Positions 22,886 to 31,900 of a DNA stretch of 41,564 bases are shown piece after piece (position 1 is the stretch's first letter; each line of letters begins with the position of its first letter). A model generated the notes under the pieces. That model was not told the DNA's origin, ran no database searches, and saw only the letters and a program-made list of their open reading frames with translations. This stretch comes from Mesostigma viride (Eukaryota > Streptophyta > Mesostigmatophyceae > Mesostigmatales > Mesostigmataceae): positions 42,501 to 84,064 of the forward strand of contig RPFO01001355.1 in NCBI GenBank assembly GCA_009746045.1. Reading direction: 5' to 3'. Made by a program: the position numbers and the translations under genes.

Positions 22886-23356
22886 CGTAAATTACGAGGT
22901 GGTAATTTACCGTCAAGAATACTCTTATGTACAGTTTAGATCCAATGTCGTAATCTGTCTCGTAAGTTACGAATTAGATCCGAGGTAAGATCCGACGAGT
23001 AATTTACCAGGTAGTAATTTACGAGGTAGTAATTTACGACGTAGTAATTTACGAGGTAGTAATTTACGACGTAGTAATTTACGAGGTAGTAAGGTACGAG
23101 GTAGTAATTTACGACGTAGTAAGGTACGAGCCGGTAGTAATTTACGACGTAGTAATTTACGAGGTAGTAATTTACGACGTAGTAATTCCCGAGGTCGTAG
23201 TTTACGACGAAGTAGTTTACGCTGTAGTAATTTACGACGTAGTAATCTACGAGGTAGTAATTTTCGAGGTAGTAACATACGAGGTAGTAATCTACGAGGT
23301 AGTAACATACGAGGTAGTAATTTACGAGGGAGTAATTTACGAGTTGGTAACTTACG
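22886..23356. repeat. 15-bp minisatellite (GTAGTAATTTACGAS)n
   Basis: About 31 tandem copies, with variants (AAGGTACGA, AACATACGA, AATCTACGA). GAG- and GAC-ending units alternate in places, giving a 30-bp higher order at 23020-23090. Because 15 is a multiple of three, the minus strand stays open as a five-residue repeat (VNYYL/VNYYV) for 141 codons; I regard that as a by-product. Confidence 0.93.
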
Positions 23357-23539
23357 TGCAAGTTGTAACTTAAGATTTAGTTGTGTATTTGTGTTTCATG
23401 AAATGAGCCTAAAAGAGTTTATTATTTCATATTTAAGCATAAAACAAAGTTGCATTCACTTCAATTCACCAATATGTCTTCATTCTCACATTTCAGCCGA
23501 TGTCCTTGTCGCATTTATAATACATTGAAACTCTAACAC

Positions 23540-23605
23540 AAGACATCAAGGAGACAACCATCGCAGGCCAGAAATCGGGAGAATCCGGACCATGGTAGCA
23601 CAAGA
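23540..23605 (+). repeat. Dispersed repeat copy (RRPEIGRI phrase)
   Basis: The stretch ATCAAGGAGACAACC followed by CGCAGGCCAGAAATCGGGAG closely matches the minus strand at 12000-12060 and, less well, the minus strand at 6650-6725. All three can be read as (N)RRPEI in one frame. Origin unknown. Positions 23357-23539 hold nothing recognisable. Confidence 0.55.
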
Positions 23606-23639
23606 CATGATCAGATAACCAAGTCGGCTGATGACATCC

Positions 23640-25660
23640 TTAAATACTTATTGGCTTTGTTATCATCCATTGGATTGCGTGACAACCTCGCTCGAGGCAC
23701 CGATGGGTGGGGTCTTCTACAAAGGTGCTGACTGGGGCTGGCCCGGTGCCGAGTGCGTGACATCCCCGCTCGCGGCGCCCCTGGGTGTGCATGGTCTCCT
23801 CGGCAGGTGCTGATGTGCGCTCGCTTGGTGCGCTCGAGGCGCCGATGCTTGCGCGGGTGCGCGAGGATGTGCTTGGTTCAGAGTACGGCCACGGGTTGTT
23901 TATGTTGTCGAACAAGACACGCGTTGGCACATGCCGGGCTGAAGCACGCGTCCTCACCACATCCTTGAAACATTGGTCCACCTCGTCCCACTCGCGCCTT
24001 GGCCCATTCCGCATCACGATGCCTGATGCCTCAGCGGCCTTGCGCACCTTCTTCTTGTCCCAGCACTTGGAGGCGATGTCTTCCCAATCTTCCCACAGCT
24101 CAGGCCGCTTGTCCCGCACCTCCTGCTTGTGGTGTCACACGGCAAGTACATTCATTTTAACCGTGCATGCATTGAACAAACAATATAAGTCATTGTTGGC
24201 ATACAAAAACTTAATGTAGTGACATGCAGTATGGGCCTATGTACCAATGTGTTAAAGAAAGTAAGCGCATGCCACGAAACAGGTATAAGAAGGAGAATAA
24301 AAGGCTGCTTACCTGCACCGTGAAGTATCCCGACATCTTCAGATAGTACAAAAGTACCACGCGGCAGAAAGCCGGGCCCACTTCAAATGTTCCGAAAAGT
24401 GTGACACTTTTTGTCGTTTTTTTGACTTTTTCGACGATTGTCACTCTGCAGAGTGATTCGTCGTGCGAAATCGTGCGAAATTGTGCGAAATTTGCTGAAA
24501 TCGTGTGAAATTTGCTGAAATCGTGCGAATTTGTGCGAAATTTGCTGAAATCGTGCGAAATTTCATGTGAAAAATGTCGACGGTAAAAAATTTTGATGTG
24601 CACAACGTGTGTGAATTCATGCGAAATTTTGTCAAACGTCACTCCCCAAAACGACCCTTGGTTGAAATCCATGCGAAATCGTGCGAAATCATGCAAAATT
24701 GTGCGAAATCGTGCGAAATCGTGCGAAAATGTGTGAAAATTTTGCGAAAATCACGCGAAAATCACGCGAACTCGTGCGAAATTTTATTTTTTTTTTGCGA
24801 AAATAGCGAAAAAGTGTCACACACTTGGCTTGGACGGCGGAACATTTGAAGTGGGCCCGGCCAGAAGTCCTCCTGCAGCCATCCGGGAAGGTCGGCGTAC
24901 TTCTTGATGCGATCGGTGGTGGCCGTCCCCACCAACCACGGCATGTAGTCGTCAAACACACGCGTGAGGCCAAACTTGAACAAGTTGGACCGGTGGTTGG
25001 CCAGGCGCTTGACCAGCGCAGACCGGACTTGACAGTAATCCTCCGCAGGAACCGAGTCGGCGGGGCTTCTCACGATGCCCGCCTCCTGGAAGAACATGGC
25101 GATCGCGCCACGCAGACCCATCTCCCTGACGGACCGCTCCTGGTCCAGCTGAACGGCTTGCCCGACGTCAGGGCGAATGCTCAGGCAATGCCTGGAGAGG
25201 TGGTCGACAGCTGCCGAAAAAGCTGGGAGTGACTTCTGCAAACGTGCAATGTGCAAGATAGAGAAAGTGCGAAGTTAGAAATCTGGAATAATGAATTGTG
25301 TAAAGCAAAAAAGTTCAGCAAAGAACGCTATATAATGCATAATGTGCAACCCACGAAATTGTTGGGCAGTTTGGTGCCCAGCCGCGTCATGAGATTGGCG
25401 ACGTCTGTTTTCAGCGCCGCCACCTCCTGCCTGAGGCCCTCCTCCGCCCTGTTGGCCGCGATTTGCAAGTTCCTGCCGGAGTCGTTGGTGGCCGGTGCCT
25501 CCGGGCCAATATCGTCGTCCTCGCCGGAGGACGACGAGGAAGAGGAATCGGATTCGGATTCGGATTCGGAGGAAGGCAAGTGGCGGCTTTTCTTGCGCCG
25601 CCGGCCCATGTCCTCCTCCTCCCGCGACATCATGGCCTTCTTCTTGAGCTTGGGCGCCAT
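23640..25660 (-). CDS. Unknown nuclear-type protein, three exons, exon 2 split by a MITE
   Basis: Minus-strand exons: 25660-25355 (102 codons, ATG start), 25235-24313 (interrupted by the element at 24371-24861) and 24122-23640. Splice sites GTGGGT/GCAG and GTAAGC/GCAG keep phase 0. Without the insertion and one target repeat, exon 2 is 142 codons and the whole product about 404 residues. The N-terminus is basic (MAPKLKKK, RRRKK), then a Ser/Glu/Asp run, then a probable coiled coil (EEGLRQEVAALKTDVANLM). The middle has FKFGLTRVFDDYMPWLVG and LLYYLKMSGYF; the third exon starts EVRDKRPELWEDWEDIASKC, followed by low-complexity sequence with two RGCHA phrases. I do not recognise the family; a DNA-transposon accessory protein or a DNA-binding factor are both possible. 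The insertion leaves the present allele broken unless it is removed. Confidence 0.6.
24371..24861. mobile_element. 491-bp MITE with ~24-bp terminal inverted repeats and iterated GTGCGAAAT
   Basis: The ends are inverted repeats (GCCGGGCCCACTTCAAATGT, then TCCG, at the left; its complement at the right), followed by a related AAGTGTGACACTTTTT on both sides. It is flanked by CAGAA(A/G), a 5-6 bp target duplication at 24365-24370 and 24862-24867. The interior is dominated by a 10-bp motif, GTGCGAAAT(C/T), with TTTGCTGAAA variants, in direct orientation in both halves. It has no coding capacity. It lies inside exon 2 of the unknown gene; skipping insert plus one duplication restores an open exon. 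Confidence 0.88.
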
Positions 25661-25719
25661 AGAAACTGATGAGCTGCGCGTAAACGTTCACTGGAGTCAC
25701 CTACGGTGGTGAAGACGTG

Positions 25720-25919
25720 AATGCGCACTTTCAAATTTCGCGTGCACTCCTGGTGCACTGTCAAATTTCGCGTACACACGTGGTTGCAGCCATCCGACGG
25801 CTACAACCCCAGTGGTCAGGGGCAAACCAAACATCGCACGGTACACGTTCTTGCGGCATCGCTGTCAGGTCACCCTATAACGCGGCAACCCGCTGTTATA
25901 CTGGCGGCAGTTGTGTACC
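25720..25919. promoter_or_regulatory. 5' flank of the unknown gene with a duplicated 24-bp phrase
   Basis: CACTTTCAAATTTCGCGTGC and CACTGTCAAATTTCGCGTAC occur 33 bp apart, 65-130 bases upstream of the minus-strand ATG at 25660. Their position suggests a promoter motif, but they could also be a relic of a transposon end. No exon seen. Confidence 0.3.
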
Positions 25920-26113
25920 ACCCCCATCCTTCCCACGGCAGGTACGCAGCGACCCGCTGTTGTCCTGGCTGCAATTGTGTATCACTTGTACGGTATTTGT
26001 GTATCACTTGTACGGTATTTGTGTATCACTTGTCCTCCTTCCCACGGCAGGTACGCAGCGACCCGCTGTTGTCCTGGCTGCAATTGTGTATCACTTGTAC
26101 GGTATTTGTGTAT
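25920..26113. repeat. Minisatellite, left part
   Basis: Repeats of a ~100-bp unit (CCTTCCCACGGCAGGTACGC ... CTGGCTGCAATTGTG) containing a variable number of 21-bp sub-units (TATCACTTGTACGGTATTTG TG). It is continuous in sequence with 28243-28490 if the intervening element pair is removed. Confidence 0.88.
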
Positions 26114-26672
26114 ACATTTCTTGTTTTTGGTCCATTGGAGTTCCTTCCCACCAAGAGAAACATTTATTTTACATTTTTGTGTGCTAGGCTTTATACGGAC
26201 AGCCTATACCACACCTTCAAACTCAGTGCACATCATTATCAAGTTGGTTATTGTAGCACCACTGTGCTGGGGGCCCAGCATACTCGAACACAAGGTGTTG
26301 CCCCTCTTAGCAGCGTGGGTGGGTGGGTGGGAGCTGAAAAGAGGCCTCCCTACGTCCCCTACACCACTCTAAGTACTGACTATCATTCACATTGCGCCAC
26401 GCAGGCCTGCTGGCTGGCGCAGGTACAAGGTGTACTGACTGCCAATCACAGTTGCGCCACGCCTGGCGGCTGGCGCAGGTAACAAGGTCTAGTGACGTAC
26501 GTTAGAAGCTACCTAGGCCTGCACTCCGGAACCACACTCAGCCTCGGCACAAAACAGGGCCGGCCGGTGCAGTACCCTCGTGACAAGCGCTAGTCTTACG
26601 CTACCTACGGCAGGTCGGTCCCCTTTGAGCCCGTCCACGCGTCATATATAAAATGAGCGAAGCTCAGCAAAT
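26114..26672 (+). mobile_element. Unclassified element, short copy (unit 1)
   Basis: Unit 1 starts ACATTTCTTGTTTTTGG and ends GAGCGAAGCTCAGCAAAT. Its left part (26114-26304) is repeated at 26673-26860 with a 3-bp difference, and its right part (26332-26672) is repeated at 27902-28242 at equal length (341 bp) with about one difference. Between them is a 27-bp GGGT-rich spacer where unit 2 has about 1 kb. It is an internally deleted sibling of unit 2. The right end has a CCCCTTTGAGCC box, TATATAAAA and the stem-loop TGAGC-GAA-GCTCA five bases from the end. Confidence 0.7.
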
Positions 26673-28242
26673 ACATTTCTTGTTTTTGGTCCATTGGAGT
26701 TCCTTCCCACCAAGAGAAACATTTATTTTACATTTTTGTGTGCTAGGCTTTATACGGACAGCCTATACCACACCTTCAAACTCAGTGCACATCATTATCA
26801 AGTTGGTTATTGTAGCACCATGCTGGGGGCCCAGCATACTCGAACACAAGGTGTTGCCCCCACACCTCCTTCCTGGCCACCAAGGCTGTCGCCAACCTTG
26901 GTGCCGATTTTCTTTCCGCCCATGGCCCCCCTCCTGCACGCTGCCACGGCTGTACTGCCGCCCCCGTGTGGCCGCTACGGTTTCCCGGCGGACGCAGGGC
27001 GGCACCCATGTCGTTCCCCCCGTTAGGGGGGCGGTTTCCAGCGGCTGCTCATTAGGCCTTACGCCCCCGGACCGTCTCTCACAAGCCCAGGACCCATCAC
27101 CAGCCCCACCCCCGAGGCTGGGATTTCCCGGCATTGAAACCTTTGTGGCGATAGGCCCTCTACCCTACCAAGGCCTTGGCTTGGAAACTGCTTAGCCAAG
27201 GCCCTGACCAGGGCTTGTGTTGTTGTAGGAAATTTTTTATGGCATAGATATGCCCCCCTGGCTGAACCGAACTCTTTATCGCTTTTCCTATAATGCATCA
27301 TACAGGATAAAAACAAGGCGATAAAACAGCAAGAATTTCAGCCCCGCCAGGCGAACATTCTTTGCTGAAAAACTGGGCAATGATGGAGAGCGCGCTCCTC
27401 CCACCAAGATTCGCTCCAGCCCCGCATCCTCCCCGAAACTCCCGTCTGGCCACAGGCCGAAAGATCGGGTCCGCTGTCAGGCTCCTGGCAGTTATGGGCT
27501 ACCCTGGCACCCCGCGCTAGCCATCTCCACGTTTAAGGCAGATTCGCCTCCACCTGTGATTCTTTCCACCGTAGCCGCTGGCCCTGGCCTGTATGGCTCC
27601 TTCCCTGACGTTGTCCGACTAAAATCGCAGCTTCCCCAGTGTCAGGAAGCCGCTTGCCGCACCCAGGGGTAGAGGGGAATCGTCAGTGGGCCCAGCGCCG
27701 GAAATCACACCATTTTACTCAAAACGTAGAGCCCCCCACCCAACAACCATTACCGTGGCCTGTAACGGTGGGTGGCGAACATAAAGACCTTTATTCCAGG
27801 CCTCTCCACGCCCGGAGAGGCCGATAGCATCGTCTTACATTCAGCGCAGCCGCCATAGCGGCCAGCCGACCTTGCCAGCAAATGCTGGGATCAAGTTGCG
27901 AAGCTGAAAAGAGGCCTCCCTACGTCCCCTACACCACTCTAAGTACTGACTATCATTCACATTGCGCCACGCAGGCCTGCCGGCTGGCGCAGGTACAAGG
28001 TGTACTGACTGCCAATCACAGTTGCGCCACGCCTGGCGGCTGGCGCAGGTAACAAGGTCTAGTGACGTACGTTAGAAGCTACCTAGGCCTGCACTCCGGA
28101 ACCACACTCAGCCTCGGCACAAAACAGGGCCGGCCGGTGCAGTACCCTCGTGACAAGCGCTAGTCTTACGCTACCTACGGCAGGTCGGTCCCCTTTGAGC
28201 CCGTCCACGCGTCATATATAAAATGAGCGAAGCTCAGCAAAT
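26673..28242 (+). mobile_element. Unclassified element, long copy (unit 2), head-to-tail with unit 1
   Basis: Follows unit 1 directly with no extra bases, with the same left end (26673-26860) and right end (27902-28242) around about 1 kb of unique interior. The interior has no convincing protein. It contains GC-rich hairpins: CCCCCC-GTTA-GGGGGG near 27016-27031 and two perfect stems at 27781-27822. Outside the pair, the minisatellite resumes exactly where it stopped (GTGTAT then CACTTG), so there is at most a 1-2 bp target duplication. I cannot place it in a known superfamily. Confidence 0.65.
27781..27822 (+). other. Two adjacent perfect hairpins in the element interior
   Basis: ATAAAG-AC-CTTTAT (27781-27794) is followed four bases later by GGCCTCTCC-ACGCCC-GGAGAGGCC (27799-27822), a 9-bp perfect stem. 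It could be an RNA processing or 3'-end signal, or a DNA structure used in transposition. Function is unknown. Confidence 0.5.
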
Positions 28243-28490
28243 CACTTGTACGGTATTTGTGTATCACTTGTCCTCCTTCCCACGGCAGGTACGCAGCGAC
28301 CCGCTGTTGTCCTGGCTGCAATTGTGTATCACTTGTACGGTATTTGTGTATCACTTGTACGGTATTTGTGTATCACTTGTCCTCCTTCCCACGGCAGGTA
28401 CGCAGCGACCCGCTGTTGTCCTGGCTGCAATTGTGTATCACTTGTACGGTATTTGTGTATCACCCCCCTCCTTCCCGCGGCAGTTGTGTA
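28243..28490. repeat. Minisatellite, right part
   Basis: Same units as 25920-26113 (CCTCCTTCCCACGGCAGGTA units and TATCACTTGTACGGTATTTG sub-units), ending in a diverged copy (CCTTCCCGCGGCAGTTGTG). A similar diverged copy precedes the left part near 25880-25915, so the whole array is bounded by related degenerate units. Confidence 0.88.
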
Positions 28491-28907
28491 CCACCTTCGG
28501 TTTAGTTAGGTATTGGTATAAGCCTCGTGTTGTAATTGCTGTACGTCCATGGCGTTTGTTGCAACTGGAGGTGTATACAATATTAATGGGCCGACACTGC
28601 ATGCACAACGGTATGAAAGTGCCAAAAAATGCCCTTATAAGCCCTACAAGGAGCAAATTGAGTCCAAACATGCTAGATATTGTTAGGCAGCATGTCCATG
28701 ACACCAGTAAAAGGAATTTGACTTTCCAGAATTTTCCGACATCGGTTGGTCTATTTTTGGCATGTCTATTTTTAGCAACTTTCCAGATTTTAATACAAAC
28801 AAATACCATTTGATATGCAAATAAAGAGCTCCTGACCTGGCCGTTTGCATGTAGGCTTATGCTCATGTCTACCAACTGTGCACCATGTCCCATGGTCATC
28901 TGACCTC

Positions 28908-29420
28908 ATTTGGTGACAAACTGCCACCAAATGCTAGCAAAAACGCACCGTTTCACCACATCTCATAGCAGTTTCCATGGAAGATGTGTTCAGTCGAGGC
29001 TGGAAATTTGCAATCACGTTACACATCATAAATGTAGACATGGCACAAAAAATCAGGTCCATCGTACTGTATTTGGTAACAAAATGCCACCAAATGCTAG
29101 CAAAAATGCGCGTTTTTCGCGTTTTTTTCACACATTTCATGACAGTTTTCATACAAGATGTGCTCAGTTGGGGCTGGAAACTTGCAAGCATATTAAATAT
29201 CATCATTGTAGACATTGCACAAAAATCCAGGTCTGTTGTACTTCATTCATTGACAGCTCGCTAGCAAATGTGAGCAAAAATGTGCGTTTTTTGCATTTCT
29301 GCCACATTTCTTGCAGTTTCCCGTGCAAGATGTGCTCAGTTGAGGCTGAAAACAAGCGCGCATGTTAATCATCATCATTTCAGACATTGCACAAAACTTC
29401 AGGTCCATCAAGTGTCATTG
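28908..29420. repeat. Three diverged tandem units of ~163-175 bp (satellite-like)
   Basis: Units begin about 28908, 29071 and 29246. Shared phrases in order: AAATGCTAGCAAAAA(C/T)GC, CACATTTC..G.CAGTTT, AAGATGTG(C/T)TCAGT(C/T)GAGGCTG, GTAGACAT(G/T)GCACAAAA and CAGGTC. Divergence between units is substantial, so the array is old. Position 28491-28907 shows nothing recognisable. Confidence 0.85.
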
Positions 29421-30455
29421 GGTTCACTGGTCCATGCAACACCTGCCAGTTTCCAGCTAATCACTCAACCTTGGATGCAAAGTTCTTTAGTAACGGTATG
29501 GCCAACTCCCACCAACTGTGTTGCTAACGGTTCAGACCTTGCACAGATAATATAACACAACTTTTGTGACACATAGACAAAGATATATGAACATGAACAG
29601 TGGCTAGACATGGTTGTATATATGTGCATACGGCCATGCTAAGGCAATTTTCAAGTAGGGGCTTGTTAGACATAAGAACTGCCAACTGTCACGTTGGCTA
29701 GCATGATCAGTTCAAACCCACAGCACGCACGGTAGCCGCAAACTCAGCTTGGCAATGTAATAATCTAATCATGCCAGGCATCTCGGCCGTCGGCATGGTT
29801 GCGATGTGTTTTGTGCGCCTTGATTTGGTAGCAGCACATCCCTTGGCAACCGGCCCGCCTGACCAAGGTTGCCACACATGGTCCTCTGCATCACCATGGA
29901 TGCCCCCATGTCCCTGTCTCTGTTATAGGGGCCCACGTTGCTGGCAACGCAGCTTCCAAGTTGGACTAGATCTCCTCAGCCAGCGCTGTGGTGCATAGCC
30001 AGACAGCTCATACACTGCTCAGTTGCTACCTCGAGGTTGCCGGCTTGAAATGTGCCACCAAAGGACTGCACTTGGCCGCCATCATACCTAGCATGAAGAA
30101 GCCACTGCACATCCCCGGTGAGCCGCTTGGCCACCATACCGCAGTTGTCTTCAACAGATAGTGCAAGCCCAATGGCCTCTGCATAGGCACATGCATCGTG
30201 CTCATGCTCTTGCTCTGGCCCTTGTCAACATGAGATGCATGCCCATGCATGCTTCACCATGTTTCTCCAAGCCATCCGTGACTACTTGCTTCAGATATGT
30301 CATTCAACTCCTGCACGTCCTCAGCCAGACTGTCAAACTAGCTGGTGCCCCATCCCTCACTTTGGTGAGGACTGCGATTCTGGCTAGCAGCTTAGTGATC
30401 GTGCGTGGTTGTGCCTGAGTTTCTGGGTGAGTGGCAGTGGCATTGGAGCAAGAGG
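29421..30455 (-). other. Possible exons of an unknown minus-strand gene interrupted by the retrotransposon
   Basis: Two segments have coding-like composition on the minus strand. One lies near 30370-30450 (TITKLLARIAVLTK, ending at GTGAGG). The other lies near 30085-30235, after an AAG border (QEHEHDACAYAEAIGLALS ... MVAKRLTGDVQWLLHA, ending at GTATGATGG). They could be parts of the gene whose other exons lie right of the LTR element. Family not recognised; start, end and joining are unresolved. The remainder shows nothing. Confidence 0.3.
30451..30455. repeat. Target-site duplication AGAGG (left)
   Basis: The 5-bp AGAGG next to the left LTR matches AGAGG at 38488-38492 next to the right LTR. 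A 5-bp duplication is typical of LTR-retrotransposon integrase and fixes both element ends. Confidence 0.92.
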
Positions 30456-31152
30456 AGTTAACGTTCTTCGCACACGCAATGTGAAGGATATGGTTGCAAT
30501 GCAGCAATGTGTGAATATGGTTGGAAACGGAGCTTTGTTAAATCGGATAATGTTTACAGCGCTCAACACTTGAGGCTTGCACACGAGCTTGCCAAGTCAA
30601 GGCACAACACGTGAGGCGGGCTCGCAAGAGATATCCATTTGGCACTGGCCTATTGTTTATATACTTGTGCACTGTGCTTGCTAGTCCTGAGCAGCCTAGG
30701 AGGCCTGCTCAGTAATAACACTCCCGGTACAGTATTCACTACCTGTACAGCGCCCAGCTCCTATACAGTAGGTCTGCCATACAGGCACAGTGACCACAGA
30801 GTACAGTCACCACAGTGATTATTGCATCTGCACCTAGAAGTCCAGGACTAAGCCTGCGGTACCAACAGACCACAGGTTAAGGTTCCTATTTCCTGCGTAC
30901 GACGTATTAATCCAATACCGTCGTAGGTACAGCACCTAATTCCTGTCAGCCCAGGAATTACTGTCGACCCCATATGTCGTCGGCAAATATTCACGTCCGA
31001 CTTAGAAGAACAGCCGGCTCGCGCTCGCGCGCGACCGGGAAGTCGGAACGCCATAACTTTCTTGATACTTGTCGGAATGAACTCGTTCCGGTGCCGCTGG
31101 AATCGCAGAGATATGCCGAATCAGGATCACGCCAATGCGCTTGGCGTTAACT
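30456..31152 (-). repeat. 3' LTR of the Copia-like element (left copy, 697 bp)
   Basis: Near-identical to 37792-38487; I count about four differences by eye (two substitutions near 30647, a one-base length difference near 30721, one substitution near 31130). The LTR ends are an 8-bp inverted repeat, AGTTAACG ... CGTTAACT, not the usual TG ... CA. The high similarity means a recent insertion. Confidence 0.95.
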
Positions 31153-31171
31153 CCAATCCTTTCTTTTCTTG
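31153..31171 (-). promoter_or_regulatory. Polypurine tract, plus-strand DNA primer site
   Basis: On the element strand the sequence next to the 3' LTR is AAGAAAAGAAAGGATTGG. A purine run in this position primes second-strand synthesis in LTR retroelements. Confidence 0.75.
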
Positions 31172-31900
31172 AGCTGTAGCAGCTCACACAAGTCTACATA
31201 CAAACACACACAATGGGTACTGGATATCCTCCCCAGACTACAAGTCACAACCCGCTGGGCATGACAGTCAGCTTGGATTCCTTATTATATGTACATAGCA
31301 CCCATACTGGCTCAGGAGCACAAACAAATTACAATGAGTCCCTATCCCTTCACGGGAGGCTCGTTGTGTTACCCATGTACAAGAGGTTGGCCAACTGTGG
31401 CAGCCCATAGGTGTTCAGTTAAGAACTTGAGAAGTATGTACAACCTTCAGGACCTTAGGCGAAACCCCACAGATCACCCACAACAGCTCATCAGAAAACA
31501 TTGCTGACCCCCAGACGGGAGTCGGCGCCGGTCTGCTGCCCCTTATCGAACCAGACACAACATCTACGCGAAGCACATGCAAAACACAAGCTCCTCTACT
31601 CGTTCCAACCGTGGAAAATCAGGGGACCTGTCGCCACCTCACCAGCATGGTGGATGGGTCAGCCAGTCCGTGAAACTCCGCCTTAAGACGGCACCAGGGA
31701 ATCGAACCCCGCCCACAAACCACAGATCTGGGGAAACCTCAGACTGAGATGAAAACCCCAGATAGACATCTCTCCATCAGAGACAATGTCAGACATTCCC
31801 ACACCAGAGACATGTCTCACCCCTCAAGGTGTGCTCAGGATTATGTACAATCAAGCTCCCAGCCTGATATCCAGAGACTTAAGCACCCAGCTCTCAGCTT
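31172..31900 (-). other. Non-coding 3' region of the LTR element
   Basis: Between the pol stop and the polypurine tract. No open frame of note. On the minus strand near 31690 it has GGGGTTCGATTCCC, like a tRNA T-arm, without the rest of a tRNA. Confidence 0.6.

Noticed and set aside
25720-26482. A 253-codon plus-strand protein
   Set aside because: It runs through a minisatellite and a repeated element, and its parts recur at 28223-28500 in shifted frames.
26332-28242. The 341-bp repeats as LTRs of a small TRIM element
   Set aside because: No matching 5-bp duplication outside the two copies, no TG/CA-like ends, no primer site; the left-end repeat at 26114 and 26673 fits a head-to-tail dimer better.
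26114-28242. Assigning the dimer to canonical Helitrons
   Set aside because: The 5' TC and 3' CTRR termini are absent on both strands; only the dimer form, hairpin and lack of a clear duplication agree.
31680-31710. tRNA T-arm-like GGGGTTCGATTCCC on the minus strand
   Set aside because: No matching acceptor stem, D-arm or anticodon arm at the right spacing.
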